Program-made: the position numbers and the translations under genes | In this document: in pieces, positions 26,666-35,765 of the stretch | Layout of the letters: each line of letters opens with the position of its first letter | Position numbering within the stretch: position 1 is the stretch's first letter | Assembly (NCBI RefSeq): GCF_002994635.1 | Contig: NZ_PVNL01000039.1 | Span: 1 to 46,415 of the forward strand | Reading direction: 5' to 3' | Origin: Enhygromyxa salina | GTDB lineage: Bacteria > Myxococcota_A > Polyangia > Nannocystales > Nannocystaceae | DNA: 46,415 nucleotides | The notes under the pieces: generated by a model | The model's database searches: none | Told to the model about the DNA's origin: nothing | What the model saw: only the letters and a program-made list of their open reading frames with translations

Positions 26666-27298
26666 ATGGCCACCCACGCGGATCCCAACAACGTCGTCGG
26701 CAACTTCGAAGACAAGTACGCCTCGCGCAACCCGATCGCCCGGATGCTGGTCACCGGGTTCCTCAACGCCGTCACCGAGCTGTTCGTGCACGCCCAGCCC
26801 GGTGGCAAGACCGTGCTCGAGGTCGGCTGCGGCGAGGGCAAGCTCGCGACCCAGCTGATCCGCAACGCCAGGGCCCCGAGCCGCTACCTGGCCACCGACG
26901 TCTCGCTGGACACGATCAGCGCCGAGCTCGACCCCCGGATCGAGACCCAGGTCGCGTCGATCTACGACCTGCCGTTCGAGCCGGGCAGCTTCGACATCGT
27001 GGTCTGCTGCGAGGTGCTCGAGCACCTCGAGGATCCCGCCCGCGGGCTCGCGCAGATCAGCCGGGTCGCGCGCGAGCGCGTGTTGCTGTCGACCCCGCAA
27101 GAGCCGGTCTGGCGCGCGATGAACATGGCCCGCGGCAAGTACCTGCGCGCGCTCGGCAACACCCCCGGACACATTCAGCACTTCTCGCGGCGCGAGCTGC
27201 AGGCGCTCGCGGCGACCCAGCTGCGGCTGCTCGAGGTCCGCACGCCGTTGCCGTGGACGGTGATCCTCGGCGAGCCGCTGGCGCTGGCCCACGCATGA
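26666..27298 (+). CDS. Class I SAM-dependent methyltransferase
   Basis: The 210-residue protein has motif I LEVGCGEGKLA at about residues 50-60, a motif II Asp in YLATDVSLD, motif III in FDIVVCCEVLEHLEDP, and the family pattern RVARERVLLSTPQEP. This is the UbiG/methyltransferase-11 type fold. There is no membrane segment. It begins five bases after the GT2 stop, and its stop overlaps the ATG of the next gene (ATGA), so all three are coupled. It probably methylates a lipid-linked sugar or glycan precursor; the substrate is inferred from the neighbours only. Confidence 0.88.
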   Translation: MATHADPNNVVGNFEDKYASRNPIARMLVTGFLNAVTELFVHAQPGGKTVLEVGCGEGKLATQLIRNARAPSRYLATDVSLDTISAELDPRIETQVASIYDLPFEPGSFDIVVCCEVLEHLEDPARGLAQISRVARERVLLSTPQEPVWRAMNMARGKYLRALGNTPGHIQHFSRRELQALAATQLRLLEVRTPLPWTVILGEPLALAHA

Positions 27299-30054
27299 CC
27301 GAGCCCCGCCCCGATCCGTCGAACCCAGACCGCGCCGCGGCGATCCTCCGCGCCCTGGTTCCGGCGCTGATCGTGATGGCGTTCGCGGGCTGGCTGCTGT
27401 GGCCGGTCCCCACCGGGGTCATGCCGCTGTCGGCCGACCACACCGTGCACCTGACCCGGATCGTGCTCACCGCTCAGCGCTTCACGACCACGGGCGCGCT
27501 CTCGGGCTGGGAGCCAACATGGTTCTTCGGGTTTCCGCTCGGCGATCTGTACCCGCCGCTCGGCGACCTGCTGATCATGCTGATCCACGCGCTCGGCCTC
27601 GGGGCCCTGGACTGGCCGTCCGCCTACGCGCTGGGCTTTTATCTGGTGTTTGCGATCCAGGGCCTGGTCTTGATCCGGATCGGTCGACTGTTCGGATTTG
27701 GCGCGTGGCCGGGCCTGATCGCGGCCCTGTTGATGCTCGCCGACGCCGGCTTCACCCGCGAGGGCGGCTGGATGTACACGGTCTACTTCGGGGTCTGGCC
27801 GCAGGCGCTCGCGACCAGCCTCGCGTGGCTGGGCCTCGGCGAGCTCGCGCGCGCGCTCGGCTGGCGGTCCACGCAGGCGCTCGCCGAATTCGACCCCGAG
27901 CCCGTCACGGAAAACCAGGGCCTGCGCGCGAGCCTGTGGGCCGGGCTGTGGTTCGGCGCCGCGCTGCTGGCCCACCCGATCGTGCTGCCGACCCTGGGCA
28001 TCGGCGGGCTGCTGTTGATCATCACGCTGATCCCCCGCGCCCCCGTCAGCTGGCGCGTGGGCCTGGCCCGCTGCGCGCTCGCGGGCATCGGCGCCGCGCT
28101 GCTGGCCGCCTGGTGGTGGGTGCCCATGCTCCAGCACAAGGCCTGGATGGCGAGCTACGGGTGGCTGTTCGCAAGCTTCGAGACCATGGCCAGCTGGCTG
28201 GCCGAAGACGGCCGCTGGGCCCAGCGGATGCCGGCCGCGGTCGGGTTCGTCGCGCTCGCCGGGATCGCGCTCGCGGGCCTCGGCGCCGGTCGGGTCGCCC
28301 GCTTCGTCGCGCTGTTCACCCTGGTTCAGTGGCTGCTCGCCAGCTCCGACGCGTTCTGGCAGCTGCGCCTGGATCGCTTCAGCGAGGGCTTTACCCACAT
28401 TCAGTATCAACGGTTCTTGATCGGCGCGAAGCCGGGTCTGTACCTGTGCGCAGGGCTGGCGAGCGTCGCCCCGGCCGGCTGGGCCCGGCGGCTGTTCATC
28501 GAGCGCGAGCGGCTTCACTGGCCAGTGTTCAGGTCGCGCGCGGTCCCCAGCCAGCTCGCGGTTGGAGCCGCGATCTTGCTCGCCCCGATCTCCGTCGCCG
28601 CGTGCCTGTGGCTGATCGACGACGTCCGCGCGAGCCTGACCAAGCACGAGGTCGGCGAGGTCCAGACCCAGCGCGTCCCCAACAACCCCGAGTTCGACGC
28701 CGACTATCAGGCGTTCTTGCAGTGGGCCCGCGCGCAGTGGGACGCACGCGAGCACGACTACCGGATCGCGGTTCGCGACCAGCGCAACAGCCACGTGTTC
28801 ATGGACGCGCCCGTGTGGACCGCCACGCCGCAGTACAAGATCGGCTTCACGCCCGGCGACAACTTCGTGCACAAGCCCGAGTCGGCCGACCGCGAGCTGC
28901 TCGACAAGCTCGGCGTGCGCTGGGTCGTCGGCCGCGATCGACGGCGCGGGCAAGCGCGCGCCAACGAGGTCGCCCGGTTTGGCAACATCTTCGTCAAGGC
29001 CCACCGCGGTCAGCCCCGGTCGCTCGCCTGGCTCGAAGGCGCCGGCCAGCTCGATGTGCTCCACGCGGATCTCCGCGGCGGGCTCGTGCGGGTCCGGGTT
29101 CGCGACGTCGAGCCTGGCGCCCGCGTCGTGTTTGGCGTCGCCGGGTACCCGCGCTGGCAGCTCACGCTCGACGGGCAAGCGCTCGAGTGGTTCGAGCAAC
29201 CCGTGCACGGCGACGCCGCGCCGATCAGCCTCGACGCCCGACGGGCGGGTCAGCTGCGCGGCGGCAAGGCGGCCGGCGACGACGGCAGCGAGCCCACGCT
29301 GATCGCCGCCGAGCTGCCCGCGGGCACCACCGACGCGATCCTCGAGCTGCGCTACCTCGAGCGCAACGGAGTCGAGTGGCTCGCCGAGCTGCTCTCGCTG
29401 CTCGCCTGGGTCGCCGTTGGCCTGGCCCTGATCACGACGCGGCCCGGCCCGAGCGCACGCCTCGCGCAGATCCAGGCCAGCCTGGTTCGGCTCATCCACC
29501 CGCTCACCGTCATGGTCCTGATCCCCGCGATCATGGGCCTGGCCTACGCCCGCTGGCAGCTGGCCGCGCAGGACGAGGCCGACGAGCTGCTCGGCTGGGT
29601 CGAGGCCGGGGCCGCAACCACCTCCCGCGTCGAGCCCGGCCCCGTCAAGACCGAGATGCTGATCCGCCCGGCCGTGATCATGCGCCCGCGACCGCGCAAG
29701 CCGGCCGTGATCGAGCTCGAGCTCGAGCGCGTGCCCGAGACGATCAGCGGCTGGGTCGGCATCGACGACGATCAAGCCCAGACTGGTGGCCGCTGGGCCC
29801 AACATAATCTACGCCTGGAGATCCGCTGGACCGGCCACCCCGAGTCGCAGTGGCTGGTGCTCGAGGAGCTCACCGTTCCCCACGACGCCAAGCGGATCGA
29901 GTTCAGCGCGAGCACGGGGGCGCTCTCGTACCTCCCGGTGTACTTGCGGATCACGGATCAGACCGACGGCAAGCGGCTGCCTCGGCTGGGGATCAACCTC
30001 GAGCTGGGGGCGGTCCCCGACAGCTCGGTGGACCAAGCCCACCCCAGGCGCTAA
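27295..30054 (+). CDS. Large polytopic membrane protein, GT-C/6-PTPS-related-like
   Basis: The ATG at 27295 overlaps the methyltransferase stop and gives 919 residues; reading further upstream would run through the methyltransferase gene in another frame. About 11 hydrophobic helices fill residues 15-430, with an acidic first loop containing SADHTVHLTR and then FGFPLGDLYPPLGDLL. That arrangement resembles the membrane proteins annotated as 6-pyruvoyl-tetrahydropterin-synthase-related (PF10131-like) and YfhO-type GT-C proteins. A soluble region (about 440-690) with beta structure and two more helices (about 700-760) follow, then a beta-rich tail. It probably transfers a sugar outside the cytoplasm. 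The family match is by pattern only. Confidence 0.75.
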   Translation: MTEPRPDPSNPDRAAAILRALVPALIVMAFAGWLLWPVPTGVMPLSADHTVHLTRIVLTAQRFTTTGALSGWEPTWFFGFPLGDLYPPLGDLLIMLIHALGLGALDWPSAYALGFYLVFAIQGLVLIRIGRLFGFGAWPGLIAALLMLADAGFTREGGWMYTVYFGVWPQALATSLAWLGLGELARALGWRSTQALAEFDPEPVTENQGLRASLWAGLWFGAALLAHPIVLPTLGIGGLLLIITLIPRAPVSWRVGLARCALAGIGAALLAAWWWVPMLQHKAWMASYGWLFASFETMASWLAEDGRWAQRMPAAVGFVALAGIALAGLGAGRVARFVALFTLVQWLLASSDAFWQLRLDRFSEGFTHIQYQRFLIGAKPGLYLCAGLASVAPAGWARRLFIERERLHWPVFRSRAVPSQLAVGAAILLAPISVAACLWLIDDVRASLTKHEVGEVQTQRVPNNPEFDADYQAFLQWARAQWDAREHDYRIAVRDQRNSHVFMDAPVWTATPQYKIGFTPGDNFVHKPESADRELLDKLGVRWVVGRDRRRGQARANEVARFGNIFVKAHRGQPRSLAWLEGAGQLDVLHADLRGGLVRVRVRDVEPGARVVFGVAGYPRWQLTLDGQALEWFEQPVHGDAAPISLDARRAGQLRGGKAAGDDGSEPTLIAAELPAGTTDAILELRYLERNGVEWLAELLSLLAWVAVGLALITTRPGPSARLAQIQASLVRLIHPLTVMVLIPAIMGLAYARWQLAAQDEADELLGWVEAGAATTSRVEPGPVKTEMLIRPAVIMRPRPRKPAVIELELERVPETISGWVGIDDDQAQTGGRWAQHNLRLEIRWTGHPESQWLVLEELTVPHDAKRIEFSASTGALSYLPVYLRITDQTDGKRLPRLGINLELGAVPDSSVDQAHPRR

Positions 30055-30073
30055 TAATCTGGGGACCACCTCG

Positions 30074-30997
30074 ATGGACACCTCCAGCATCAATCAAATG
30101 ATCGAGACCGCCCTCGCCATCGAGGCGAAGGAGGGCCACCTCGCCAACTACCTGCAAGATCGCGCGGCCGAGCGCGGGCTGGCGCTCGGGCACAAGCAGC
30201 GGCGCGAGGCGATCGAGCTGTTCGAGGGCTACGTCCGCAGCGTGCCCGATCACCTGTCGGCGGCCTCGGCCTCCTCGCAGGGGACCCCCGTCGAGGCCAC
30301 CATGGCCCAGGTGATCCGCTCCGCGGTCGCCTACTGGGACGAGCCCGACGACCTGATCCCCAACGAGCTCGGCCTGCTCGGTCTGCTCGACGACGCCTAC
30401 TTCACCATGCGCGTGCTGCAGCTGGTGTCCGAGCGGCTGCAGGCCGAGTCGGGCCAGGCCCTGATCAAAGACAACCTCGCCCCGCTCGAGGTCGTGATCC
30501 GCGAGATCCTGGGTGACCTCGCCGACGTCCTCGACGAGCTGGTCGAGCTGGCCATGGCCAACACCGCCGTCGACGAGCTGATCGCCAAGGTCATGCAGTA
30601 CAGCGGCTCGTTCATCTTGAAGTCTGCGCAGACGTCGTTCGCCGGCATGTCCATCGACGCGCTCGTCGAGAACCGCCTGAGCTTCACGACCGCGCCCGAC
30701 GACTCGCTGCGCGACGAGCTGATCGCCGCGCTCGACTCGGTCTCGACCAGCTTCGCCAACCAGACCACCGCCCCGACTCCCCAGCAGATCAGCGCGGGCA
30801 CGACCGCGCTCGAGCAGGTGCTCCGGCGCGAGCGCGACGACTACCCGTTCGCCAGCGAGTCGGACATCGAGGCGATCAAGACCATGCTCGTTGGCGCGCT
30901 GGTCGTGCGCGTGCTCAACAGCGGTGACCAGGGCTACGCGCCCAACCGCGGCTTCGTCGAGCGCTGCGTCGATCTCGTGCTCGACGGCGCCGAGTAG
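30074..30997 (+). CDS. DUF1232-like soluble protein in the glycan operon
   Basis: The ATG at 30074 follows the stop of the large membrane protein by 19 bases and gives 307 residues; longer upstream frames lie inside that gene. Around residues 92-112 it carries DDLIPNELGLLGLLDDAYF, which matches the core of DUF1232 (YkvA-like), although the flanking helices are not as hydrophobic as in membrane-bound members. The rest is predicted almost entirely helical, with acidic and Leu/Ala-rich segments. No signal peptide is seen. It is probably cotranscribed with the glycosyltransferase genes. No function is known for the domain. Confidence 0.7.
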   Translation: MDTSSINQMIETALAIEAKEGHLANYLQDRAAERGLALGHKQRREAIELFEGYVRSVPDHLSAASASSQGTPVEATMAQVIRSAVAYWDEPDDLIPNELGLLGLLDDAYFTMRVLQLVSERLQAESGQALIKDNLAPLEVVIREILGDLADVLDELVELAMANTAVDELIAKVMQYSGSFILKSAQTSFAGMSIDALVENRLSFTTAPDDSLRDELIAALDSVSTSFANQTTAPTPQQISAGTTALEQVLRRERDDYPFASESDIEAIKTMLVGALVVRVLNSGDQGYAPNRGFVERCVDLVLDGAE

Positions 30998-31044
30998 TAC
31001 GATGCTCGCGGCCGCCTGCCTCTGCGCGCGGTCGATCGAGCACC

Positions 31045-32727
31045 ATGTCCACCGCCACCGTTGGAGTCCTCCGCAAGCTGGGTCTCGGCGTCGTCCTGAT
31101 CGCCGCCGCCGCCACTGTCACGCTCTCGAGCCCGCGCGAGGCCGAGGCGTTCTGTGGGTTCTACGTCGCCGGGGCCGACGCCAAGCTCTACAACAACGCG
31201 ACCATGGTCGTGTTGATGCGCGACGGGACCCGCACGGTGCTGTCGATGGCCAACAACTACCAGGGCCCGCCGCAGGACTTCGCCATGGTGATCCCGGTCC
31301 CGGTCGTGCTCGGCGAGGACGACGTCAAGGTGTTGCCGGCCGAGATCTTCGATCGCGTCGACAAGCTCGCGGCCCCGCGGTTGGTCGAATACTGGGAGCA
31401 AGATCCCTGCATGCCCCAGATGGTCTACCCATCGGCCATGCCATCGGGCGCCGCGGACTTCAACATGGCCGAAGCGGGCGGCGGCGCCCCCGAAGACCAC
31501 GGCGTGACGGTCGAGGCCCAGTTCGAGGTCGGCGAGTACGAGGTCGTGATCCTGTCCGCCAAAGAGTCGACCGGCCTCGACACCTGGCTGCGGCAAGAGA
31601 AGTACAACATTCCCGCGGGCGCGCAGCCGCTGCTCGAGCCCTATGTCCAGAGCGGCAGCAAGTTCTTCGTCGCCAAGGTCAACGCGAAAAAGGTCAAATT
31701 CGACGCCCAGGGCATGGCCAAGCTGTCGCCCCTGCGGTTTCACTATGACTCCCCCGAGTTCGCGCTGCCGGTTCGGCTGGGGCTGATCAACGCCCAGGGC
31801 CCGCAAGATCTGCTGGTTCACGTGCTCGCCCGCAACACCCGCTACGAGCTGGCCAATTACGACAATGTCACGATCCCGACCAACATCGACGTCAAGGACG
31901 CGGTCCGCGAGCGCTTTGGCCAGTTCTATGCCTCGCTGTTCGATCACACCCTCAACAACAACCCCAAAGCGGTGATCACCGAGTACTCGTGGTCGGCCGG
32001 CAGCTGTGACCCGTGCCCCGAGCCAGCCCTGACCCTGTCCGAGCTCGTGACCCTCGGCGTCGACGTGCTGCCCAGCTACGAGCAGGCCTTCGCGCAGCAA
32101 GCCGTGCCCAGCGGCTACGAGTGGTCGGTCCCCAGCGAATTCGTGCTCACCCGCCTCCACGCCCGCTACGACCAGCGCTCGCTCGGTGAAGATCTGGTGT
32201 TTCAAGCCGCGCCCGCGATCGTCGGTGGCCGCGAGTTCATGCAGCAAGACGGCCAGCTCGAGCGCGGCGCGGTCCAGGACCAGGGCGGGTACAATAATTT
32301 CCAGGCCCGCTACATCATTCGCCACGAGTGGACCGGGCCGATCAAGTGTGACAACCCCCAGCGCGGCGTCTGGGGTGGCCCCTGGGATGACGCCGCCGCC
32401 CAGGGTGCGAGCGCCCAGCCCCAGGTCGCGCGTGACCTCGCGTTCGCCGAGCGCGGCGGCTCGCTCGCCAACTTCGTGACCAAACCCGGCGCCGCACAAA
32501 TCGAGGCCGAGGTCGGCCGAATCCCCGCAGGCCCGATCCGCGCTGCCCTCCCCGATCCCCGCGGTGGTGGCAACAAGGCCGGCACCAATGGTGCCAATAG
32601 TACCAACGATGGCGGCTGTGCCCATTGCACGACTCAGCCCGGCGGTGGTGGAGCCCTCGGCCTGGGGCTCCTCGGTCTGCTCGGGCTCCTCGGCGTCACG
32701 CGTCGCCGCCGCGGCCGTCGCTCATGA
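31045..32727 (+). CDS. DUF2330 protein with MYXO-CTERM sorting tail
   Basis: The 560-residue protein has a signal peptide (about 1-35, ending near EAEA) followed by CGFYVAGADAKLYNNAT, then VVLMRDGTRTVLSMANNYQGPP and a PVPVVL segment, the pattern of DUF2330 proteins. The C-terminus has a Gly/Asn-rich linker, the Cys pair in GGCAHC (C525, C528), a Gly-rich hydrophobic helix of about 16 residues and an Arg-rich end. This is the MYXO-CTERM layout, in which the Cys region is thought to be processed and lipidated to anchor the protein on the cell surface. It probably forms its own transcription unit after the glycan operon. The activity is unknown. Confidence 0.87.
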   Translation: MSTATVGVLRKLGLGVVLIAAAATVTLSSPREAEAFCGFYVAGADAKLYNNATMVVLMRDGTRTVLSMANNYQGPPQDFAMVIPVPVVLGEDDVKVLPAEIFDRVDKLAAPRLVEYWEQDPCMPQMVYPSAMPSGAADFNMAEAGGGAPEDHGVTVEAQFEVGEYEVVILSAKESTGLDTWLRQEKYNIPAGAQPLLEPYVQSGSKFFVAKVNAKKVKFDAQGMAKLSPLRFHYDSPEFALPVRLGLINAQGPQDLLVHVLARNTRYELANYDNVTIPTNIDVKDAVRERFGQFYASLFDHTLNNNPKAVITEYSWSAGSCDPCPEPALTLSELVTLGVDVLPSYEQAFAQQAVPSGYEWSVPSEFVLTRLHARYDQRSLGEDLVFQAAPAIVGGREFMQQDGQLERGAVQDQGGYNNFQARYIIRHEWTGPIKCDNPQRGVWGGPWDDAAAQGASAQPQVARDLAFAERGGSLANFVTKPGAAQIEAEVGRIPAGPIRAALPDPRGGGNKAGTNGANSTNDGGCAHCTTQPGGGGALGLGLLGLLGLLGVTRRRRGRRS

Positions 32728-32884
32728 CCCAGTCCAGCTTCGCCCGCACGCTGGCGTGGCGGCAGCTTCGCCGTGGTGCGCCGCGAGCTACGAACAGTGC
32801 GGATGGCGGACGATCGGACGATCCGAGCCGGCAGAACGCAGCCAAGTGGTGCAGGCCTGCTAGACACCCGTCAGAGCGTGGACC

Positions 32885-34321
32885 ATGGCGAAGTGTCTTA
32901 CCCCAATGTCTGTCGCAATCGCGCTGGGATCGAGCCTGGCGTGCTCTGGTGCTCGAGACACGCAGTCCGACCCCACCAGCTTCGGGGGCGTCTCGACGAC
33001 GGACGCCACCACCGAAGATTCCCTGACCACTGGCGCCGAGCCTCATCCCGTCGAGACCGACACCAGTGACCCGGAGCCCGGCACCACCGACGAGAGCGGC
33101 GAGACCGACGACGGCGGCCTCCCGGATCCTCCTGGTGACGACATGCCTCCGCCGGACGAAGAGGGCTGTCACGCGATCTATGCGCAAGATCTGCTGCCGA
33201 CATTCAACCTCACGATCGACCCCGTCGTCTGGGACCTCCTGATCTATGAGTGGAACCACGGCCAGGAGATCGAGGACATGGGCGGGAACCCCAAGAATTA
33301 CCACCCGCTCGCCGCCTTTCAGTATGGCGACATCGTGATCCAGAACGCCGAGATTCGGCTGCGCGGCAACGCGACCCACTGGGACCCGATCCCCGGCGAC
33401 AAGATGCAGTTTCAGATCGGGTTTCACACCAACGACGACAACGGCAACTTTCTGGGCATCAAGCGGCTGGTCCTCGAGGCCGCCACCTACAATCGGCACA
33501 TGCTCCGCGACCGGCTCTCGCTCGCCTTCATGCGCGACGTTGGGGTCGACGCCCCCTGCGCCAACCATGCCCGCGTCGACGTCAACGGCGAGTACTACGG
33601 ACTCTTCACCAACGTCGAGAAGCTCGACGAGGTGTTCCTCGAGCGCGTGTTCGACGACCCGACCGGCGACCTGTGGAAGCGCGCCAACTGGCAGCTCAAG
33701 ACCAACACCGACAGCAGCAACGACGATCGCCTCGAGGATCTGAAGGACGCCGAGGGCTCCGAGGAGCTGTTCACCTATCTCGACATCGAGCAGGCCCTGC
33801 GGGTGTTCGCCGCCGAAGCTGTGATCCCCAACTCTGACGGCATGTGGGCGGGCGGGCTCAACTTCTATCTATATGATGAGCCGATCGGCGGAAAATTCTT
33901 TCTGCTGCCCTGGGACCTCGACAACACCTTCGAGCGCTTCAATGACCCGCCTGACGGCGAGTACCCCGAGAACCCCGACCCGATCGTGTGGGAGAAGTGG
34001 ACCAGCCACGGCCGTCCGTTCTATGACATCGCGCTCGAAGACCCGATGTGGTTCAGCGCCTACATCGAGCTAATCGACGAGATCGTCCACCACGGCTACA
34101 CGCCCGACAAGATGCACGAGCGCATCGACACCTGGACCGCGCAGATCCAGTCCGCCGTCGAGCAGGACCAAAACAAGCCCTGGTCGAACGAGAAGTATCT
34201 CGACGAGGTCGAGGACCTCCACATTTATGTCCAGGCCCGCTTCGAGTTCCTCGAGGCGTGGCTCGAGTGCTGGAACAACGGCGGCGTCGACGACGGCGAC
34301 GGCTACTGCGAATCGCCCTGA
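32885..34321 (+). CDS. CotH kinase-like lipoprotein (copy 2)
   Basis: The 478-residue product is a close paralogue of the protein encoded at 18023-19468, with the same motifs in the same order along the whole CotH domain: NAEIRLRGN, KRLVLEAATYNRHMLRDRLSL, DVNGEYYGLFTNVEKLDE, NSDGMWAGG and PWDLDNTF. Only the signal peptide (lipobox S-L-A-C, Cys 20) and the acidic linker differ strongly. By eye about two thirds of the domain is identical. It should be an extracytoplasmic protein kinase with a related target. The 157 bp before it hold no gene. A hairpin lies 25 bp after its stop. Confidence 0.88.
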   Translation: MAKCLTPMSVAIALGSSLACSGARDTQSDPTSFGGVSTTDATTEDSLTTGAEPHPVETDTSDPEPGTTDESGETDDGGLPDPPGDDMPPPDEEGCHAIYAQDLLPTFNLTIDPVVWDLLIYEWNHGQEIEDMGGNPKNYHPLAAFQYGDIVIQNAEIRLRGNATHWDPIPGDKMQFQIGFHTNDDNGNFLGIKRLVLEAATYNRHMLRDRLSLAFMRDVGVDAPCANHARVDVNGEYYGLFTNVEKLDEVFLERVFDDPTGDLWKRANWQLKTNTDSSNDDRLEDLKDAEGSEELFTYLDIEQALRVFAAEAVIPNSDGMWAGGLNFYLYDEPIGGKFFLLPWDLDNTFERFNDPPDGEYPENPDPIVWEKWTSHGRPFYDIALEDPMWFSAYIELIDEIVHHGYTPDKMHERIDTWTAQIQSAVEQDQNKPWSNEKYLDEVEDLHIYVQARFEFLEAWLECWNNGGVDDGDGYCESP

Positions 34322-34345
34322 CAACCCGGATCAAGCAGCGACTGA

Positions 34346-34364
34346 ACCGGCATTAATTGCCGGT
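34346..34364 (+). terminator. Stem-loop after CotH copy 2
   Basis: A perfect 7-bp stem (ACCGGCA / TGCCGGT) with a TTAAT loop lies about 25 bases after the CotH stop codon and before the next lipoprotein gene. It is a good terminator candidate; its near-palindromic form also allows a protein-binding site. Confidence 0.55.
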
Positions 34365-34503
34365 GTCCACAATAGCGGAGTTTCGCGCGATTACCCGCGA
34401 CTCCGCCGGCCCAGCGCCCAGTTTCCCCGATGAGCTTCGCCTCGAGGTCCGCATCAATTTGTCTTGGCCAAGATCACAAATACACTGGATCACGAGAGTA
34501 CGA

Positions 34504-35757
34504 ATGAACACCTGGATAAACGTCTCGCCAGCCATCCCTGGTCGAGGAACATGTGGTGCAACGCCTCGCGCCGCCTCGCTCGCCCCCGTCGCCAAAGCTC
34601 GCGGGTTGCCCGGCGGGCTGTTCACGGCCCTGATCGTGCTGTGTGCGTCGCCGGGCTGCGGCACCAGCCCGGCCGGCTCGAACGACGAGGACGCGATCAA
34701 CACCCTCGCCTCGAGCGGGGGCGAGAGCACGGAGGGTCCCTCGTGCGCCTCCAACAGCGAGTGCGCCCCGGGTGAGCTCTGCCAAGGTGGTGCCTGCACT
34801 CCCAACCTGCCCGGCGGGCCGTGTGAAGACAGCTCGAATTGCGTCGACGACGAGACCTGCGAGAACGGCACCTGCGTGCCCGAGCAAGGCACCGACGACG
34901 GCATGGGTTGCGGCGGCGAGGTATACACCGCCACCGCGATCCCGCCCAATGTACTGATCGTTCAGGATCGCTCGGGCAGCATGGACCAAAAGGTCGGTGA
35001 CGAGGGCACCAAGTGGATGCTCGCCAAGGCTGCGATCGAGCAGGTCGTGACCGACTACGCCGACGAGGTGTTCTTTGGGCTGATGCTCTACCCCGGCCTG
35101 GATCCGGACTGCGACGACGGGAAGAGCTGCGGTCCGGGCGTGATCGCCGTCGACGTTGGGCCCGCGACCGCGACCGCGATCACCAGCGCGCTGAACGACG
35201 CCGACACCTGCAGCCTGGGTACCCCCACCGCCGAGACCCTGGAGGTCTTGCAGGACTACTCGGGCCTCGCGGATCTTGGGCGGCCCAACTATGTGTTGCT
35301 GATCACCGACGGGCAGTCGAGCTGTGACGACCCGGTGCCGATGGTGGCTGAGCTGCTCGAGCAAGATCCGCCGATCAAGACCTTCGTGGTCGGGTTTGGC
35401 GACGGTGTCGACGTCGCCGAGCTCAACGAGATGGCCGAGGCCGGCGGCACCGCGCTCATGGGGGATCAGATGTACTACCAGGCGGGCAATGCCCAGTCGC
35501 TGGTCGACGCGTTCGCCGACATTGCCGGGAGCGTGCTGTCTTGCTCGTTCGTTCTGGATGTCGTGCCGCCGGATCCCGACAAGCTGTTTGTGTTTATCAA
35601 TGATGTCGAGATCCTGCGGGATCTCGGACACGACGACGGGTGGGACTATGAGGCTGAGAGCAACCAGGTGACGTTCTATGGGCCGCCCTGCGAGCTGATG
35701 CAGTCTGGGCAGATCATGGACCTGCAGTTCGTGTTCGGGTGCCCGGAGCCGCGCTGA
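34504..35757 (+). CDS. VWA-domain lipoprotein with Cys-rich module
   Basis: The ATG at 34504 follows a GAGAG stretch and gives 417 residues. The basic leader is long (about 35 residues) before the hydrophobic core and the lipobox S-P-G-C (Cys 52). Next comes a Cys-rich segment (about 75-125) with repeats like C-x5-C-x5-C-x4-C seen in myxobacterial 'Dickkopf-like' regions. The VWA domain starts near residue 145 with the MIDAS motif D155-R-S-G-S in LIVQDRSGSMD, and the fourth-strand Asp in LLITDGQSSC. It should bind a divalent cation and a protein or matrix ligand on the cell surface. It converges on the SRPBCC lipoprotein gene with only eight bases between stops. Confidence 0.85.
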   Translation: MNTWINVSPAIPGRGTCGATPRAASLAPVAKARGLPGGLFTALIVLCASPGCGTSPAGSNDEDAINTLASSGGESTEGPSCASNSECAPGELCQGGACTPNLPGGPCEDSSNCVDDETCENGTCVPEQGTDDGMGCGGEVYTATAIPPNVLIVQDRSGSMDQKVGDEGTKWMLAKAAIEQVVTDYADEVFFGLMLYPGLDPDCDDGKSCGPGVIAVDVGPATATAITSALNDADTCSLGTPTAETLEVLQDYSGLADLGRPNYVLLITDGQSSCDDPVPMVAELLEQDPPIKTFVVGFGDGVDVAELNEMAEAGGTALMGDQMYYQAGNAQSLVDAFADIAGSVLSCSFVLDVVPPDPDKLFVFINDVEILRDLGHDDGWDYEAESNQVTFYGPPCELMQSGQIMDLQFVFGCPEPR

Positions 35758-35765
35758 GGGGTTCG

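Noticed and set aside
26323..27294. In-frame N-terminal extension of the large GT-C-like protein
   Set aside because: The extension is a shadow of the GT2 and methyltransferase genes; the ATG at 27295 overlaps the methyltransferase stop and precedes the first membrane helix.
27175..29805. Minus-strand frame of 876 codons across the large GT-C-like gene
   Set aside because: The product is a low-complexity Arg/Gly/Asp sequence; the plus strand has clear membrane helices and coupled gene overlaps.
30934..32625. Minus-strand frame of 563 codons opposite the DUF2330 gene
   Set aside because: Low-complexity Gly/Val/Asp product; the sense strand has a signal peptide, DUF2330 pattern and MYXO-CTERM tail.
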